Position numbers and translations under genes: made by a program. The notes beneath the pieces are model-generated. The model searched no databases, was not told where the DNA came from, and worked only from the letters and a program-made list of their open reading frames with translations. A stretch of 64,000 bases of DNA from Gemmatimonas sp. UBA7669 (GTDB lineage Bacteria > Gemmatimonadota > Gemmatimonadetes > Gemmatimonadales > Gemmatimonadaceae). The stretch lies in assembly GCF_002483225.1 (NCBI RefSeq), contig NZ_DLHL01000006.1, forward strand, positions 41,584 through 105,583, read 5' to 3'. Within the stretch, counting starts at the first letter, position 1; each line of letters begins with the position of its first letter. Below, in pieces: positions 41,862-51,297 of the stretch.

Positions 41862-44171
41862 TCACGGCAGCACCAGGTTGGCCGTCCGCGCGCTGCGCTT
41901 CTTCGTGACGGGATCTTCTGTCGTCACGGTGAGTTCGTAGTGCCCCTTCGGCATGTTGGACAGGTCAATCGAGAGATACTCGACGGAGACGACCGGTCCG
42001 TCTGGTGGAACCGGCGGCGCCCGCTCGTACGAAATGCTGATGCCACCGGGACTCACGCGCTGCTTGATGGCGCGCCCGAGTTTCTCCACCAGCTTGAGGC
42101 CCAGCGCCAGCTCAGGAAGCGGCACGAGCGGAAACATGGTGCCTGGCTCAGCAATGGGACGCAGCGTGATATCCACGTGGTACTGCATGGCACCGTCACG
42201 CACGCTGGGCTCGTAGACCTCCCACAACAGACCCAGCACGCGCTGCGCGCCCAGCAGGCCCGTGCGCGGGGACATCCCTGCATCATGCCAGCGACGCGGC
42301 GCGCTGGCGGCCGCACCCGTCAGGTCACCCGGCGGAGTTCCCAGCATGATGTCACTCATGTCGAAGCCACGCGTGGAGAGCGGCGCAATAACGGACAGGG
42401 CGCGTGCCGCACGGTCCACGTCGGGTTGCAGGGCCTCGACGCGCAGAATGTTCGCGCCCGAATCCGCACGTAGCCGCCAGGACTGCTCACGGCTCGGTGC
42501 GGCGACGGGCCGCACTACGGTTTGCATGGCGGAATCGATGGTGCGGGTGCGGGCGGCGGCATCCATGGCTTTCACCCGCAACAACACGGGCAGCTCGTCC
42601 ATCTCGACGTTCCCCAGCAACGAATCCAGCGGAACGCGGGCGGCTACCACGACATCGGTTGAGTCGCGGCTGCCACGGAATCGTGCGATGTGCAGAGGAA
42701 TGGTATCGAGGGGGGCTCGGGCTCGCACGTTGCTCCACGAGACCGGGCGACCCTCGGTGAGATACTCGAACTCAGTCCTCGTTGTCTGGCTGAATCGCGC
42801 ACTGCCAAACCCGGACGTGATGAAGAAGGAGAACAGCGCCTTCGGCTGGAAGTAGACCCAGTTGAGTGCGACGGTTGCTCCGCTGCCCTGCGTGTACTGG
42901 TCATCCGGTGGACCGTAGCGGATATACACATCACCCCGGTCCGTCGCCGCGCCGCGCAGTCCACGATCTTCATCGGTGAATCGCAGGTCCGCGTAGGTCA
43001 CGCGCGCCAGGAACTCGAGATGATGAATGGACGTGCCGCTCAGCGATACATCGTCATTGAGGAACCAGAACATCTGCGCAAAGGCCTGCTGCTGCGCCGG
43101 TGTCATGCGGCGATAGCTGACCGAGTCGAGCCCCTGTTGCCGAGGATCAGTGGAAGCGCGCTGCTTGAGTATGCGGGTGAGACTGGTAAGCCATTCCCGT
43201 TCGGTGTCATCCATGAGCACGAAGGCGCTGTCAAAGGCCGCCCGTGCCTCGTCATAGCGCAGCAGGCGGTGCAGGGCCAAGCCACGCGCCATACGTGACG
43301 AGTGATCGAAGGGGTAAGTCTGCGCGCGCCGCGTGGCCACACTCAGCAGCTCCGGCCACTGCCCGCGCTCCACCAGCGCCATGAACAGGTGCCGCGCATA
43401 GCGCTGACTCGTGGGTTCGTACTCGGTGGCTTCGGTGAAGCGATCGATGGCTCCGGTATAGTCCACCAGCCCCGTGAAGGTCTTGGGTCGCACCAGCACC
43501 GACGAAATGGCCTCTGCGATCTTGTCCCGCGGCACATTGCGCAGTGCCGTGTCACTGATGGACTGGCCTTCCATGGTAAAGCCGCGGTGTGCAACCGCTT
43601 CGTATCGCCGCCACATGGTCATGCCGCGGAGGTCGGCGGCCAAGGCCAGAAGGTCCACCTCGCCGTTGGCCTTGGCGGAGTTGTAGGCGCTGCGCGCGTT
43701 CCACTGCGAGGCGTAGAGCGTGGTGCTGTACGGCGAGCGAATGTTGAAACGGGCCAGCGAAAGCCAGTAACGCGCACTGTCCGGCGCGAGTTGGGTGGCA
43801 ATGCGCAGTGAACTGTCGGCGGCGGCAATCTCCTTGATCTGATCGAGCCGTGGCACGTACGCCTGCCCGCGCACCTCCGCAATACGCGCCCATCGCAAAA
43901 GGCCAAGCAGATGCCAGGCCGACGCGTCCTTGAACTGCCGCTTCACCGAAGCCTGCAGGAAATCGACCGCGGCCGTGGTGTCGCCATTGTCGATCATCTC
44001 GAGGGCGCGCGCCGTGGGAGAGCCAGGTAGCGCGCCCACACGTGGGGCAGGCGGCCCGTCGAGCGCCATGGGCTGGGCCGCCGCCACCGCAGGTGCCCCG
44101 CTCAGGGCGAGCAACAGGCCACACGTCCTGACGCTGCGTGAACCGGGGCTTCCCGCGAGGCAGCGCATCAT
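41862..44171 (-). CDS. Secreted TPR/GWxTD-type protein, paralog 2
   Basis: A 769-residue protein with a signal peptide (TCGLLLALSGAPAVAAAQP). N-terminal TPR-like helices include SSLRIATQLAPDSARYWLSLARFN, shared nearly word for word with paralogs 3 and 4. The core near residue 410 reads LEFLARVTYADLRF and GAATDRGDVYIRYGPPDDQY. The C-terminal sandwich has FDMSDIMLG, GLLWEVYEP and VEYLSIDLSNMPKGHYELTV. Its stop lies 7 bp before paralog 1, and its start ATG overlaps the stop of paralog 3 (ATGA). No catalytic motif is seen; the role is unknown. Confidence 0.78.
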   Translation of the reverse strand: MMRCLAGSPGSRSVRTCGLLLALSGAPAVAAAQPMALDGPPAPRVGALPGSPTARALEMIDNGDTTAAVDFLQASVKRQFKDASAWHLLGLLRWARIAEVRGQAYVPRLDQIKEIAAADSSLRIATQLAPDSARYWLSLARFNIRSPYSTTLYASQWNARSAYNSAKANGEVDLLALAADLRGMTMWRRYEAVAHRGFTMEGQSISDTALRNVPRDKIAEAISSVLVRPKTFTGLVDYTGAIDRFTEATEYEPTSQRYARHLFMALVERGQWPELLSVATRRAQTYPFDHSSRMARGLALHRLLRYDEARAAFDSAFVLMDDTEREWLTSLTRILKQRASTDPRQQGLDSVSYRRMTPAQQQAFAQMFWFLNDDVSLSGTSIHHLEFLARVTYADLRFTDEDRGLRGAATDRGDVYIRYGPPDDQYTQGSGATVALNWVYFQPKALFSFFITSGFGSARFSQTTRTEFEYLTEGRPVSWSNVRARAPLDTIPLHIARFRGSRDSTDVVVAARVPLDSLLGNVEMDELPVLLRVKAMDAAARTRTIDSAMQTVVRPVAAPSREQSWRLRADSGANILRVEALQPDVDRAARALSVIAPLSTRGFDMSDIMLGTPPGDLTGAAASAPRRWHDAGMSPRTGLLGAQRVLGLLWEVYEPSVRDGAMQYHVDITLRPIAEPGTMFPLVPLPELALGLKLVEKLGRAIKQRVSPGGISISYERAPPVPPDGPVVSVEYLSIDLSNMPKGHYELTVTTEDPVTKKRSARTANLVLP

Positions 44172-46426
44172 GGGTTGATACGGAAGGTGGTGGAGCGGCT
44201 GGTCTTGTTGCGACTCACCAGATCTTCCACCTCGAGTCGCAACGTGTAGGCGCCGGCCGGTGAGCCACCGAGGTCAACCGAGAGATATTCGACCAGGGTG
44301 GGAGCGGCGGCCGCCGTGCGGTCGAACGTGATGCTGAACTTGTCGCGTCCCCGCTGGGTGCGGGTGACCGCGCGGCCCAGGCCCTCGAGCACGCGCAGAC
44401 TGAAACCGGACACCCCGCTGCGATCGACACGTTCCACGGTGATGGTCACGCGGTAGCGCGCGTTGCCATCGCGGACACCGGCATCGTACACCTCCCACAA
44501 GAGGCCCAGCGTCCCGCCGGCGGCAAACTCGCCCACACCCGGTGTGATGGCCACGTCACGCCAACTGCGTGGTGCGCTGGCCTCGCTGCGCGGCGAGGGC
44601 TTGCTGCCCAGCAACACGTCACTCATGCCAAAGCCGCTGGCCGCCTCGGGCATGAGACGGATCATGGCCCGTGCCGCCCGTCGCGAATCACCCTGCATGG
44701 CTTCCACGCGCACGACGTTGATGCCCGGACCCAGACGACGCGTCCACTCGCGGGCCGGACGGCCAATCACCGTATCGGTGCGGAACGACTGCTGGTCGGA
44801 TTCCACGCCCTGCACGCGCACAAACTGGTCGAAGACGCGGAAGTCGAAGTCGATGGGCGCACGGTCCACATCGAGTCCCTTGAGCAGTGAGTCCACCGGC
44901 ATGCGGGTGGCAATCACCACGTCGGACGAATCGCCGCGCGCACGGAAGCGCGTCACCCGCATGGGGATGGTGTCGATCATGGCCGAGCCGGGCAGGTTGG
45001 CCCAGGACACGGGCACGGCCTGCTTGATCTGCTCCACCGCGTCCTGATCGTTGAGGGCCAGCCGTGTGCTGGCGAAGCCGGGCTGCAGCTGGAAGAAGAA
45101 CGTGAGGCCGATCTTGTACGACCACACCACCGTGGCGCCACTGGTGAGCGTCGCGGCCTGGAAATTGGCGTTGCCCTGCACGGCCACCTGGTAGTCGGGT
45201 GGACCGTAGCGAATGTAGATGTCGCCCCGGTCGCTCTCCGCGCCGCGCAGATTGCGATCATCGTCGGTCCAGCGGAACTCCGCGTACACCACACGCGCCA
45301 GAAACTCGAGGCGCATTTCGTTCTCGTTGGTGAGCGTGAGCGGGTCATTCATGTACCAGTACATCTCTTCCAATCCGCGACGCTGTCCTTCCGGCAATTC
45401 GCTGAAGGTCTTGGCATCACCGCCGGCCAACTGCGGATCCTTCGAGGCCTTGGGGCGCAGAATGCGCGTGAAACGCGTGATGTATTCGCGGTCACTTTCA
45501 TCCATCATGGCCAGTGCACTGTCGAACGCCACGCGCGCATCGGCGTAGCGTTGCAGGCGGTGCAGGGCCATGCCCCGCACGAGGCGCGATTGCCAGTCCA
45601 GCGGGAACTGCCGCGCGCGACGCGACGCCACGCCCTCCAGTTCCTCCCACCGCCCGCGCTCGGCCAGCGCCATGAACAGATGCCGGCTGTAGCGCTGATT
45701 GCTCGAGTCGCGATCGACAGCCACCATGAACTTCTCGAAGGCGGCCTGATAGTCGCTCTCACCGGTGGGCGGCTCGATCTTCTTGACAAAGCTCTTGACG
45801 TAGTCGAGCGCCTTGTCGCGTGGCCAGTTGTTGTTCATGGCCAATTGGACGCGCTGTCCGTCCTGCGTGAAGCCGCGGTTGGCGCTGGCTTCATAGCGGC
45901 GCCACATGGCCATGCCCTGCAGGTCGGCCGCTTCGGCCAGCAGCAGGTTGTCGCCCGTGGACTCGGCGGCCTGATAGGCCTCCTTGGCGTTGCCTTGCGA
46001 CGCAAACAGCACGGTGGAATAGCCCGAGCCGATGTTGAAGCGCGCGAGCGACAGCCAGTAGCGTGCACTGTCGGGCGCGAGCTGGGTGGCAATGCGCAGC
46101 GAACTGTCGGCTGCGGCCACCATCTTGAGCTTGTTCTTGTCCTTGATGTAGGCCGCCGAGCGCACGTCTTTCACGCGCTCCCAGTTGATGAGTCCCAGCA
46201 GGTACCAGGCGGCCGGGTCCTTGAAGTTGGCTTTGACCGCGCTCGTGAGCACCGTCATGGCGGCGGCCGTATCGCCGCGCATGACGAGCGAGTCGGCAAT
46301 GGCGGCGGGGCTGCCGGCTGCGGCGCCGATGGGGAGGCGCTGGGCCTCAGCCGTGCGAACAGAGAGCGGCACGGTGGCGGCAGCAACAAGGGCGAGGGTG
46401 AAGCGGAGGGGCGGGAGGCGCAGCAC
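44168..46426 (-). CDS. Secreted TPR/GWxTD-type protein, paralog 3
   Basis: A 752-residue protein with a signal peptide (FTLALVAAATVPLSVRTAEAQ). It has the shared SSLRIATQLAPDSARYWLSL helix, further TPR-like repeats (NQRYSRHLFMALAERGRWEE; LVRGMALHRLQRYADARVAFDSALAMMDE) and a core near residue 400 with LEFLARVVYAEFRW and GAESDRGDIYIRYGPPDYQV. The C-terminal sandwich has FGMSDVLLG, LGLLWEVYDA and VEYLSVDLGGSPAGAYTLRL. It overlaps paralog 2 and follows paralog 4 by 38 bp, so all four probably share one transcript with ruvB upstream. Confidence 0.78.
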   Translation of the reverse strand: MLRLPPLRFTLALVAAATVPLSVRTAEAQRLPIGAAAGSPAAIADSLVMRGDTAAAMTVLTSAVKANFKDPAAWYLLGLINWERVKDVRSAAYIKDKNKLKMVAAADSSLRIATQLAPDSARYWLSLARFNIGSGYSTVLFASQGNAKEAYQAAESTGDNLLLAEAADLQGMAMWRRYEASANRGFTQDGQRVQLAMNNNWPRDKALDYVKSFVKKIEPPTGESDYQAAFEKFMVAVDRDSSNQRYSRHLFMALAERGRWEELEGVASRRARQFPLDWQSRLVRGMALHRLQRYADARVAFDSALAMMDESDREYITRFTRILRPKASKDPQLAGGDAKTFSELPEGQRRGLEEMYWYMNDPLTLTNENEMRLEFLARVVYAEFRWTDDDRNLRGAESDRGDIYIRYGPPDYQVAVQGNANFQAATLTSGATVVWSYKIGLTFFFQLQPGFASTRLALNDQDAVEQIKQAVPVSWANLPGSAMIDTIPMRVTRFRARGDSSDVVIATRMPVDSLLKGLDVDRAPIDFDFRVFDQFVRVQGVESDQQSFRTDTVIGRPAREWTRRLGPGINVVRVEAMQGDSRRAARAMIRLMPEAASGFGMSDVLLGSKPSPRSEASAPRSWRDVAITPGVGEFAAGGTLGLLWEVYDAGVRDGNARYRVTITVERVDRSGVSGFSLRVLEGLGRAVTRTQRGRDKFSITFDRTAAAAPTLVEYLSVDLGGSPAGAYTLRLEVEDLVSRNKTSRSTTFRINP

Positions 46427-46464
46427 AGTCAGGAGGGATTCAGTTGCGACACGTTTGCGACACG

Positions 46465-48828
46465 TTACCGCACCTCGAGTGCGGTATCACGGAATGTCTT
46501 GCGTTGCGAGTTCAGATCCAGAATGTCCACCCGGAGGCGATAGCGCCCACGGGGGAGCGTTCCAAGGTCCAGCGATACGTAGTCGAGGCTCAGCGTTTGC
46601 ACCACAGCCGTGCGGTCGAAGGCAATGCTGAACGGGTCGTTGCTACCGGGCCGGCCGATGAGGCGGCCCAGTCCGTCCCGCAGGCGCAGCGTGGCAGTGG
46701 CCAGGGCACCGCGCTCGGACTGCAACTGCACGGACACCCGGTACTGGCCGTTGCGTGCGGTCACTGCTTCACCGGGCGCCAGGTCGTACACCTCCCACAC
46801 GAGACCAATGGTGGACCCCGAATCGGCCACATCCCCAACCGGAGTGAGGCCCAGCGCAGACCAGCGCTGCGTGCTGGTGGCGCTGGGCGCGCGTTCTGGT
46901 GGCAAGGGGCGAGTGATGAGCACGTCACTCATGCCGAAGCCGCGGCCACTGTCGGCCTGCAGCAGCTGTGTGTTGCGCAACGCGCGCCGCGAGTCGTCCT
47001 GGGTGAGTTCAACCCGCAGCATGGTCACGTTGCGCCCAACACGCTGCGTCCAGTGCCGCGACGTCGGGGTGTCCAGCGCGGCCGACGCGACGCGAAACTC
47101 GCCGCGCTGGGCCGATGGATTGGGAGCGAGAAAATCCGTGGCCTTGACGAGCGACGCGATGGTGACCGACTCGAGTTCGAGGTCGCCCAGCAATTGCCGA
47201 GGCGTGAAGGCGCCCACCAGTACCACATCCGTCGAGTCACCGGTGGCACGGAATTGCACGGGGCGCAGTGGCAGACTGTCCACATCCCGGGCCACCGCCA
47301 GGTTGTGCATCGAGAGCGGCCGCTGTTCGAACACGCCTTCCACGAAGGGCTGATCGTACATGGCGATGTCGGCGCTGGCGAAGCCCGGGCGCAGATCGAA
47401 GAAGAAGGTGATGCCAAAATCGTAGGACCAGACGAGCGTCACGCCGGCTTCACCACCAGATCGACTGGCCGTCAAGGCGCTGCTCATGGTGATTTCGAGA
47501 TCCGGTGGACCATAGCGCACCAGAATGCGACCGCGATCGGTGTCGGCTCCCCGGTATCCCAGCATATCATCGGTCCAACGCAGGTCGGCGTACACCACGC
47601 GGGCCAGCAGTTCCAACTGCATTTCATTCTCGGTCGTGCTGGCCAGCGGATCGTTGGATTCCCAGAACGCGCGTGCCACCGCCTGCTGCTGACCGACAGG
47701 CAGCTTGCTGTAGGTGAGCGAGTCCATGCCAGTGCCCGCGCGGGCCTTGGCAATGGGGCTGCCGGGCCGAAGAACGCGCGTGATGCTGGTGAGGCGTGCC
47801 TGCTCGCGTTCGTCGAGCAGCACCAGGGCGCTGTCGAAGGCGGCGCGGGAGGCGCTCACCTGGTTGCTGCGCCACAGGGCGAGGCCAAGCAGCAGGCGCG
47901 ATTCGGCATCGAAGGGAAATGCCTTCGCCCGTTCTGACGCCAACTGCCGGAGCTCCTCCCATTGTTTGCGCGTGGCCATCGTCATGGCGAGATGGCGCGC
48001 GTATCGCTGCGAGGACGGATTCTGCTGCACGGCGCGCTGGAAGTGCGCGTGCGCCGTTTCCAGATCGGCGGCACCCGTTGGTGGTTTGATGAGATGTTTG
48101 ACAACACTCATCACGTAGTCGCGACCGAGGTTGCGGTTGAACGCGCCGGCATTGAGGCCGTTGTCCGGATTCAGCAGGGCGGTGGGGTCGGACGCTGTCG
48201 GGGCCCCGTTGGCGCCAAGCTGGATGCGGTTGAGCGGATCGATGAGCGCGCGGTTGGACGTGGCTTCGAAGCGACGCCACGCCGCCTGCCCGACCTGATC
48301 TTCGGCTTCAGCCGTCAGCAGCGCGTCACCGTGGCGTTTCGCGACGCTCAGCGCTTTGTCCGCCTGCTGTGTGCCGGAGAAGCGCATGGTGGACACGCCC
48401 GACTCGAGGTTGAAGCGCCCCAGATTGAGCCAGTAGCGCGCACTGTCGGGCGCAAACTGTGTGGCGAGGCGGAGGGCTGAGTCGGCGGCTTGCAGCAGGC
48501 GAATAGTGCGCGGGTCACTGATGTAGCCGCCGCGCCGGCTGGACCGGGCCTGCTCCCAGTAGAGATGCCCCAGCCGGTGCCAGCTCACCCCGTCGCGCAT
48601 GCTGCGGCGCACGCGCGTTTCCAGCAACGCCACCGCGCCAGCGGTGTCACCGCGGGCCACCAGCGCATCGGCCTCGGCCGCCGCCGAGCCGGCAGGGACC
48701 GTGGACAGAACCGGCTGAGCGCGCAGGCCATGAGGCCAGGCGACCATGCCAACAAGCACTGCAGACAACGTGCGTGACCGCCACCGGCAATTCCGGCCCG
48801 GAGTGCGGCAATGGGAGGGGAGGGACAT
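46465..48828 (-). CDS. Secreted TPR/GWxTD-type protein, paralog 4
   Basis: A 787-residue protein. ATG at 48828 gives a signal peptide with a long basic n-region (SRTLSAVLVGMVAWPHGLRAQ); longer frames would overlap ruvB. It carries the shared SALRLATQFAPDSARYWLNLGRFN helix, TPR-like units (SQRYARHLAMTMATRKQWEEL; LLLGLALWRSNQVSASRAAFDSALVLLDE) and the core near residue 435 (LELLARVVYADLRW and GADTDRGRILVRYGPPDLE), the copy closest to GWxTD. The end has GFGMSDVLI, GLVWEVYDL and LDYVSLDLGTLPRGRYRLRV. It is the first of the four-gene array, 37 bp after the ruvB stop. Confidence 0.78.
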   Translation of the reverse strand: MSLPSHCRTPGRNCRWRSRTLSAVLVGMVAWPHGLRAQPVLSTVPAGSAAAEADALVARGDTAGAVALLETRVRRSMRDGVSWHRLGHLYWEQARSSRRGGYISDPRTIRLLQAADSALRLATQFAPDSARYWLNLGRFNLESGVSTMRFSGTQQADKALSVAKRHGDALLTAEAEDQVGQAAWRRFEATSNRALIDPLNRIQLGANGAPTASDPTALLNPDNGLNAGAFNRNLGRDYVMSVVKHLIKPPTGAADLETAHAHFQRAVQQNPSSQRYARHLAMTMATRKQWEELRQLASERAKAFPFDAESRLLLGLALWRSNQVSASRAAFDSALVLLDEREQARLTSITRVLRPGSPIAKARAGTGMDSLTYSKLPVGQQQAVARAFWESNDPLASTTENEMQLELLARVVYADLRWTDDMLGYRGADTDRGRILVRYGPPDLEITMSSALTASRSGGEAGVTLVWSYDFGITFFFDLRPGFASADIAMYDQPFVEGVFEQRPLSMHNLAVARDVDSLPLRPVQFRATGDSTDVVLVGAFTPRQLLGDLELESVTIASLVKATDFLAPNPSAQRGEFRVASAALDTPTSRHWTQRVGRNVTMLRVELTQDDSRRALRNTQLLQADSGRGFGMSDVLITRPLPPERAPSATSTQRWSALGLTPVGDVADSGSTIGLVWEVYDLAPGEAVTARNGQYRVSVQLQSERGALATATLRLRDGLGRLIGRPGSNDPFSIAFDRTAVVQTLSLDYVSLDLGTLPRGRYRLRVDILDLNSQRKTFRDTALEVR

Positions 48829-48865
48829 TGAAGGGAGGGCGGGTGGGGAAACCGGCCGCCTCCAA

Positions 48866-49894
48866 TCAGAAGAGGCCGGGCTGCTCCGCGGCGCCTGCGG
48901 GTGGGACGAACCCCAGGTGCCGGTAGGCGTGGGCCGTGGCCACGCGCCCCCGGGGGGTCCGCTGCAGAAAACCGTGTTGCACAAGGAATGGCTCATATAC
49001 CTCTTCAATCGTTCCAGGATCCTCGCCGATGGCCGCGGCGATGGTTCCGAGCCCCACCGGGCCCCCGTCGAACTTCTCGATGATGGCCTTGAGCAGGCGG
49101 CTGTCCATGTCATCGAGACCAAAATGGTCCACGTCCAGCAGGGACAGGGCGGCCTGCGCCACATCGAGCGTGATGCGGCCGTTGGCGCGCACCTGGGCAT
49201 AGTCCCGCACGCGACGCAGCAGGCGGTTGGCCACACGCGGCGTCCCGCGGGAGCGCTTGGCAATTTCGTGGGCGCCGGCCGCGTCCATCTCTACCCGCAG
49301 CACCTCGCCGGTGCGGCGCACGATGACCTCCAACTCCTCCACGGGATAGAAGGCCAACTGGTGCATGAGCCCGAAGCGCGCCCGCATGGGCGCCGTGAGC
49401 ATGCCCAGCCGTGTGGTGGCACCCACGAGGGTGAAGCGCTCGATGTTCATCGTCACCGTCTGCGCCTTGGGGCCCTCGGACAGGCGGATGTCGATGCGGT
49501 AGTCCTCCATGGCCGGATAGAGGAACTCCTCGATGACTGGCCGCAGACGATGGATTTCGTCGATGAACAGCACGTCCCCTTCACGCAGGTTGGTGAGGGG
49601 ACCGACCAGGTCGCCGGGCTTCTCGAGGGCCGGGCCCGACGTGGTGGTGAGGTTGACGCCCAGCTCACGGGCAATGAGATCGGCCAGGGTGGTTTTGCCC
49701 AGACCTGGCGGGCCGAAAAACAGAATGTGGTCGAGTGGCTCACGACGGACGCGGGCGGCCTCGATGGCAATGCCCAGACTTTCCTTGACCTTGCGCTGTC
49801 CGATGAACTCGGCCAGCCGCTGCGGACGCAGCGACAGTTCGACGACACTTTCGTCGGACAGGGCCTCAGGCGTGGTGATTTCGGCGCGACTCAT
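48866..49894 (-). CDS. ruvB: Holliday junction branch-migration ATPase RuvB
   Basis: A 342-residue AAA+ helicase that drives branch migration with RuvA. Motifs: LRPQRLAEFIGQ, Walker A FFGPPGLGKTTLA, Walker B DVLFIDEIHRL, sensor 1 TLVGATTRLGMLTAPMRARFG, arginine finger region, and the C-terminal winged helix GLGTIAAAIGEDPGTIEEVYEPFL. ATG 49894 is used; the longer frame has no family similarity. In this genome ruvB is 5 kb from ruvC-ruvA and precedes the GWxTD array. It is divergent from the DUF3299 gene. Confidence 0.96.
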   Translation of the reverse strand: MSRAEITTPEALSDESVVELSLRPQRLAEFIGQRKVKESLGIAIEAARVRREPLDHILFFGPPGLGKTTLADLIARELGVNLTTTSGPALEKPGDLVGPLTNLREGDVLFIDEIHRLRPVIEEFLYPAMEDYRIDIRLSEGPKAQTVTMNIERFTLVGATTRLGMLTAPMRARFGLMHQLAFYPVEELEVIVRRTGEVLRVEMDAAGAHEIAKRSRGTPRVANRLLRRVRDYAQVRANGRITLDVAQAALSLLDVDHFGLDDMDSRLLKAIIEKFDGGPVGLGTIAAAIGEDPGTIEEVYEPFLVQHGFLQRTPRGRVATAHAYRHLGFVPPAGAAEQPGLF

Positions 49895-50044
49895 GCCCGG
49901 AAATATACCGAAGATCGCGGCCCTGCCGGGCACCAGATCGGGCACCGCATTGGGCACTGGGCACCCGCGTTGGGGTATCCAGCATTTGACCACGGGCTGC
50001 GTATGTTTAGAGACTGGCCCGTCCGCCTACCCGAGCTTGCCATC

Positions 50045-50590
50045 ATGCGTCGCATATCCTCCCTGCTGTCTCTCGCCGGCATTGCCGCCCTCGTGGCGGT
50101 GAGCTCGGCTTTCGTGCCGCCCACCAAGGGTGCTGCCGCAAAGGGCGCTGCCCGTGTGCCGGCCACTGTGCCCGGGCCGCGCATCACGGCGTTGCCCGTC
50201 ACGGGCGTGGCTGCCGAGGAAGCCGTCAACATCGACTGGCGCGTGCTGGCTGGTCTCGACTACTCCAACGGCAAGGCCACGGACACGCTCAAGAAGCTCG
50301 ACGGCAAGTTGGTGCGCATCCCCGGCTTTGTGGTGCCGCTCGATGACTTCCAGGAGGAAGGCGCCGAGTTCCTGCTGGTGCCCTACTACGGCGCCTGCGT
50401 GCACACGCCGCCGCCGCCGCCCAACCAGATCGTGATGGTGGAGATGACGGGCAAGAAGGCCATCAAGCTCAACCTCTTCGATGCGGTGTGGATGTCGGGC
50501 CGTCTCAAGATCAATTCGGTGGAGAGCCCTTACGGCACGGTGGGCTACCAGCTCGAAGGCCTGAAGGTCGAACCCTACTCGGCGAAATGA
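50045..50590 (+). CDS. Secreted DUF3299 protein, metal-uptake linked
   Basis: A 181-residue protein with a signal peptide (ISSLLSLAGIAALVAVSSAF) and a DUF3299 domain: DGKLVRIPGFVVPLDDFQEEGAEFLLVPYYGACVHTPPPPPNQIVMVE. The Cys-x-His segment of the GACVHTPPPP motif is conserved in the family and could bind metal. DUF3299 genes often accompany an ABC ATPase and an FtsX-like permease, as in zinc-regulated operons of Vibrio. Here the three genes overlap by ATGA junctions (50587-50590 and 51294-51297), so the protein is probably a periplasmic partner of that transporter. Confidence 0.85.
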   Translation: MRRISSLLSLAGIAALVAVSSAFVPPTKGAAAKGAARVPATVPGPRITALPVTGVAAEEAVNIDWRVLAGLDYSNGKATDTLKKLDGKLVRIPGFVVPLDDFQEEGAEFLLVPYYGACVHTPPPPPNQIVMVEMTGKKAIKLNLFDAVWMSGRLKINSVESPYGTVGYQLEGLKVEPYSAK

Positions 50591-51297
50591 GTACGGCGAC
50601 GGCGCCCGCCGTCGCCCTTTCTGACGTGCGCTTCGCCTACAAGGCGGGGCGCGACGTCCTGGCGATTGAGCGGCTGACCATCGCCCGCGGTGAGACGGTG
50701 TTTTTGCATGGGCCGAGCGGCAGTGGCAAGACCACGCTGCTCGGCCTTCTTGCAGGAGTGCTGCAGGCCAATCGCGGGCAGGTCCAGGTGCTGGGTGAGG
50801 ATTTCACACGCATGTCGAGTGGCGCCCGCGACGCGTTTCGCGCGCGGCATCTGGGTTACGTGTTCCAGATGTTCAATCTCATCCCGTACTTGTCGGTGAA
50901 GGAGAACATCCTGCTGCCCATCCGGCTCGATGCCGGACGGCGCGCGCGACTGGGCACTCAGTCCTTCGACGCGGCTGTGCGCGAGGTGGCCGGTGAGCTG
51001 GATATTGCGCGCTATCTCGACACGCCCATTGGCGAGCTGAGTGTGGGTCAGCAGCAGCGCGTCGCGGCGGCGCGGGCGCTCATCGGACACCCCGAAGTGG
51101 TGATTGCCGACGAGCCTACGAGTGCGCTCGATACCGACCGGCGTGAGCAGTTTCTGCAACTGCTCTTCCGTTCGTGTGAGAAGGCGCAGGCCACACTGGT
51201 GTTCGTGAGCCACGATCACACGCTCATGCCGCTGTTCTCGCGCATCGTGGAGCTCGGCGAGATCAACACGGCAGCCACGGTGGGGAGCGGCGCATGA
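50587..51297 (+). CDS. ABC transporter ATPase, LolD/MacB type
   Basis: A 236-residue ATPase: Walker A GPSGSGKTT, Q-loop YVFQMFNLIPYLSVKENI, signature LSVGQQQRV, Walker B VVIADEPTSALD and switch His in FVSHDH. The signature reads LSVGQ rather than LSGGQ, which is seen in some members and probably tolerated. It pairs with the FtsX-like permease encoded directly downstream. The ATG overlaps the DUF3299 stop. A metal role is inferred from context. Confidence 0.92.
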   Translation: MSTATAPAVALSDVRFAYKAGRDVLAIERLTIARGETVFLHGPSGSGKTTLLGLLAGVLQANRGQVQVLGEDFTRMSSGARDAFRARHLGYVFQMFNLIPYLSVKENILLPIRLDAGRRARLGTQSFDAAVREVAGELDIARYLDTPIGELSVGQQQRVAAARALIGHPEVVIADEPTSALDTDRREQFLQLLFRSCEKAQATLVFVSHDHTLMPLFSRIVELGEINTAATVGSGA

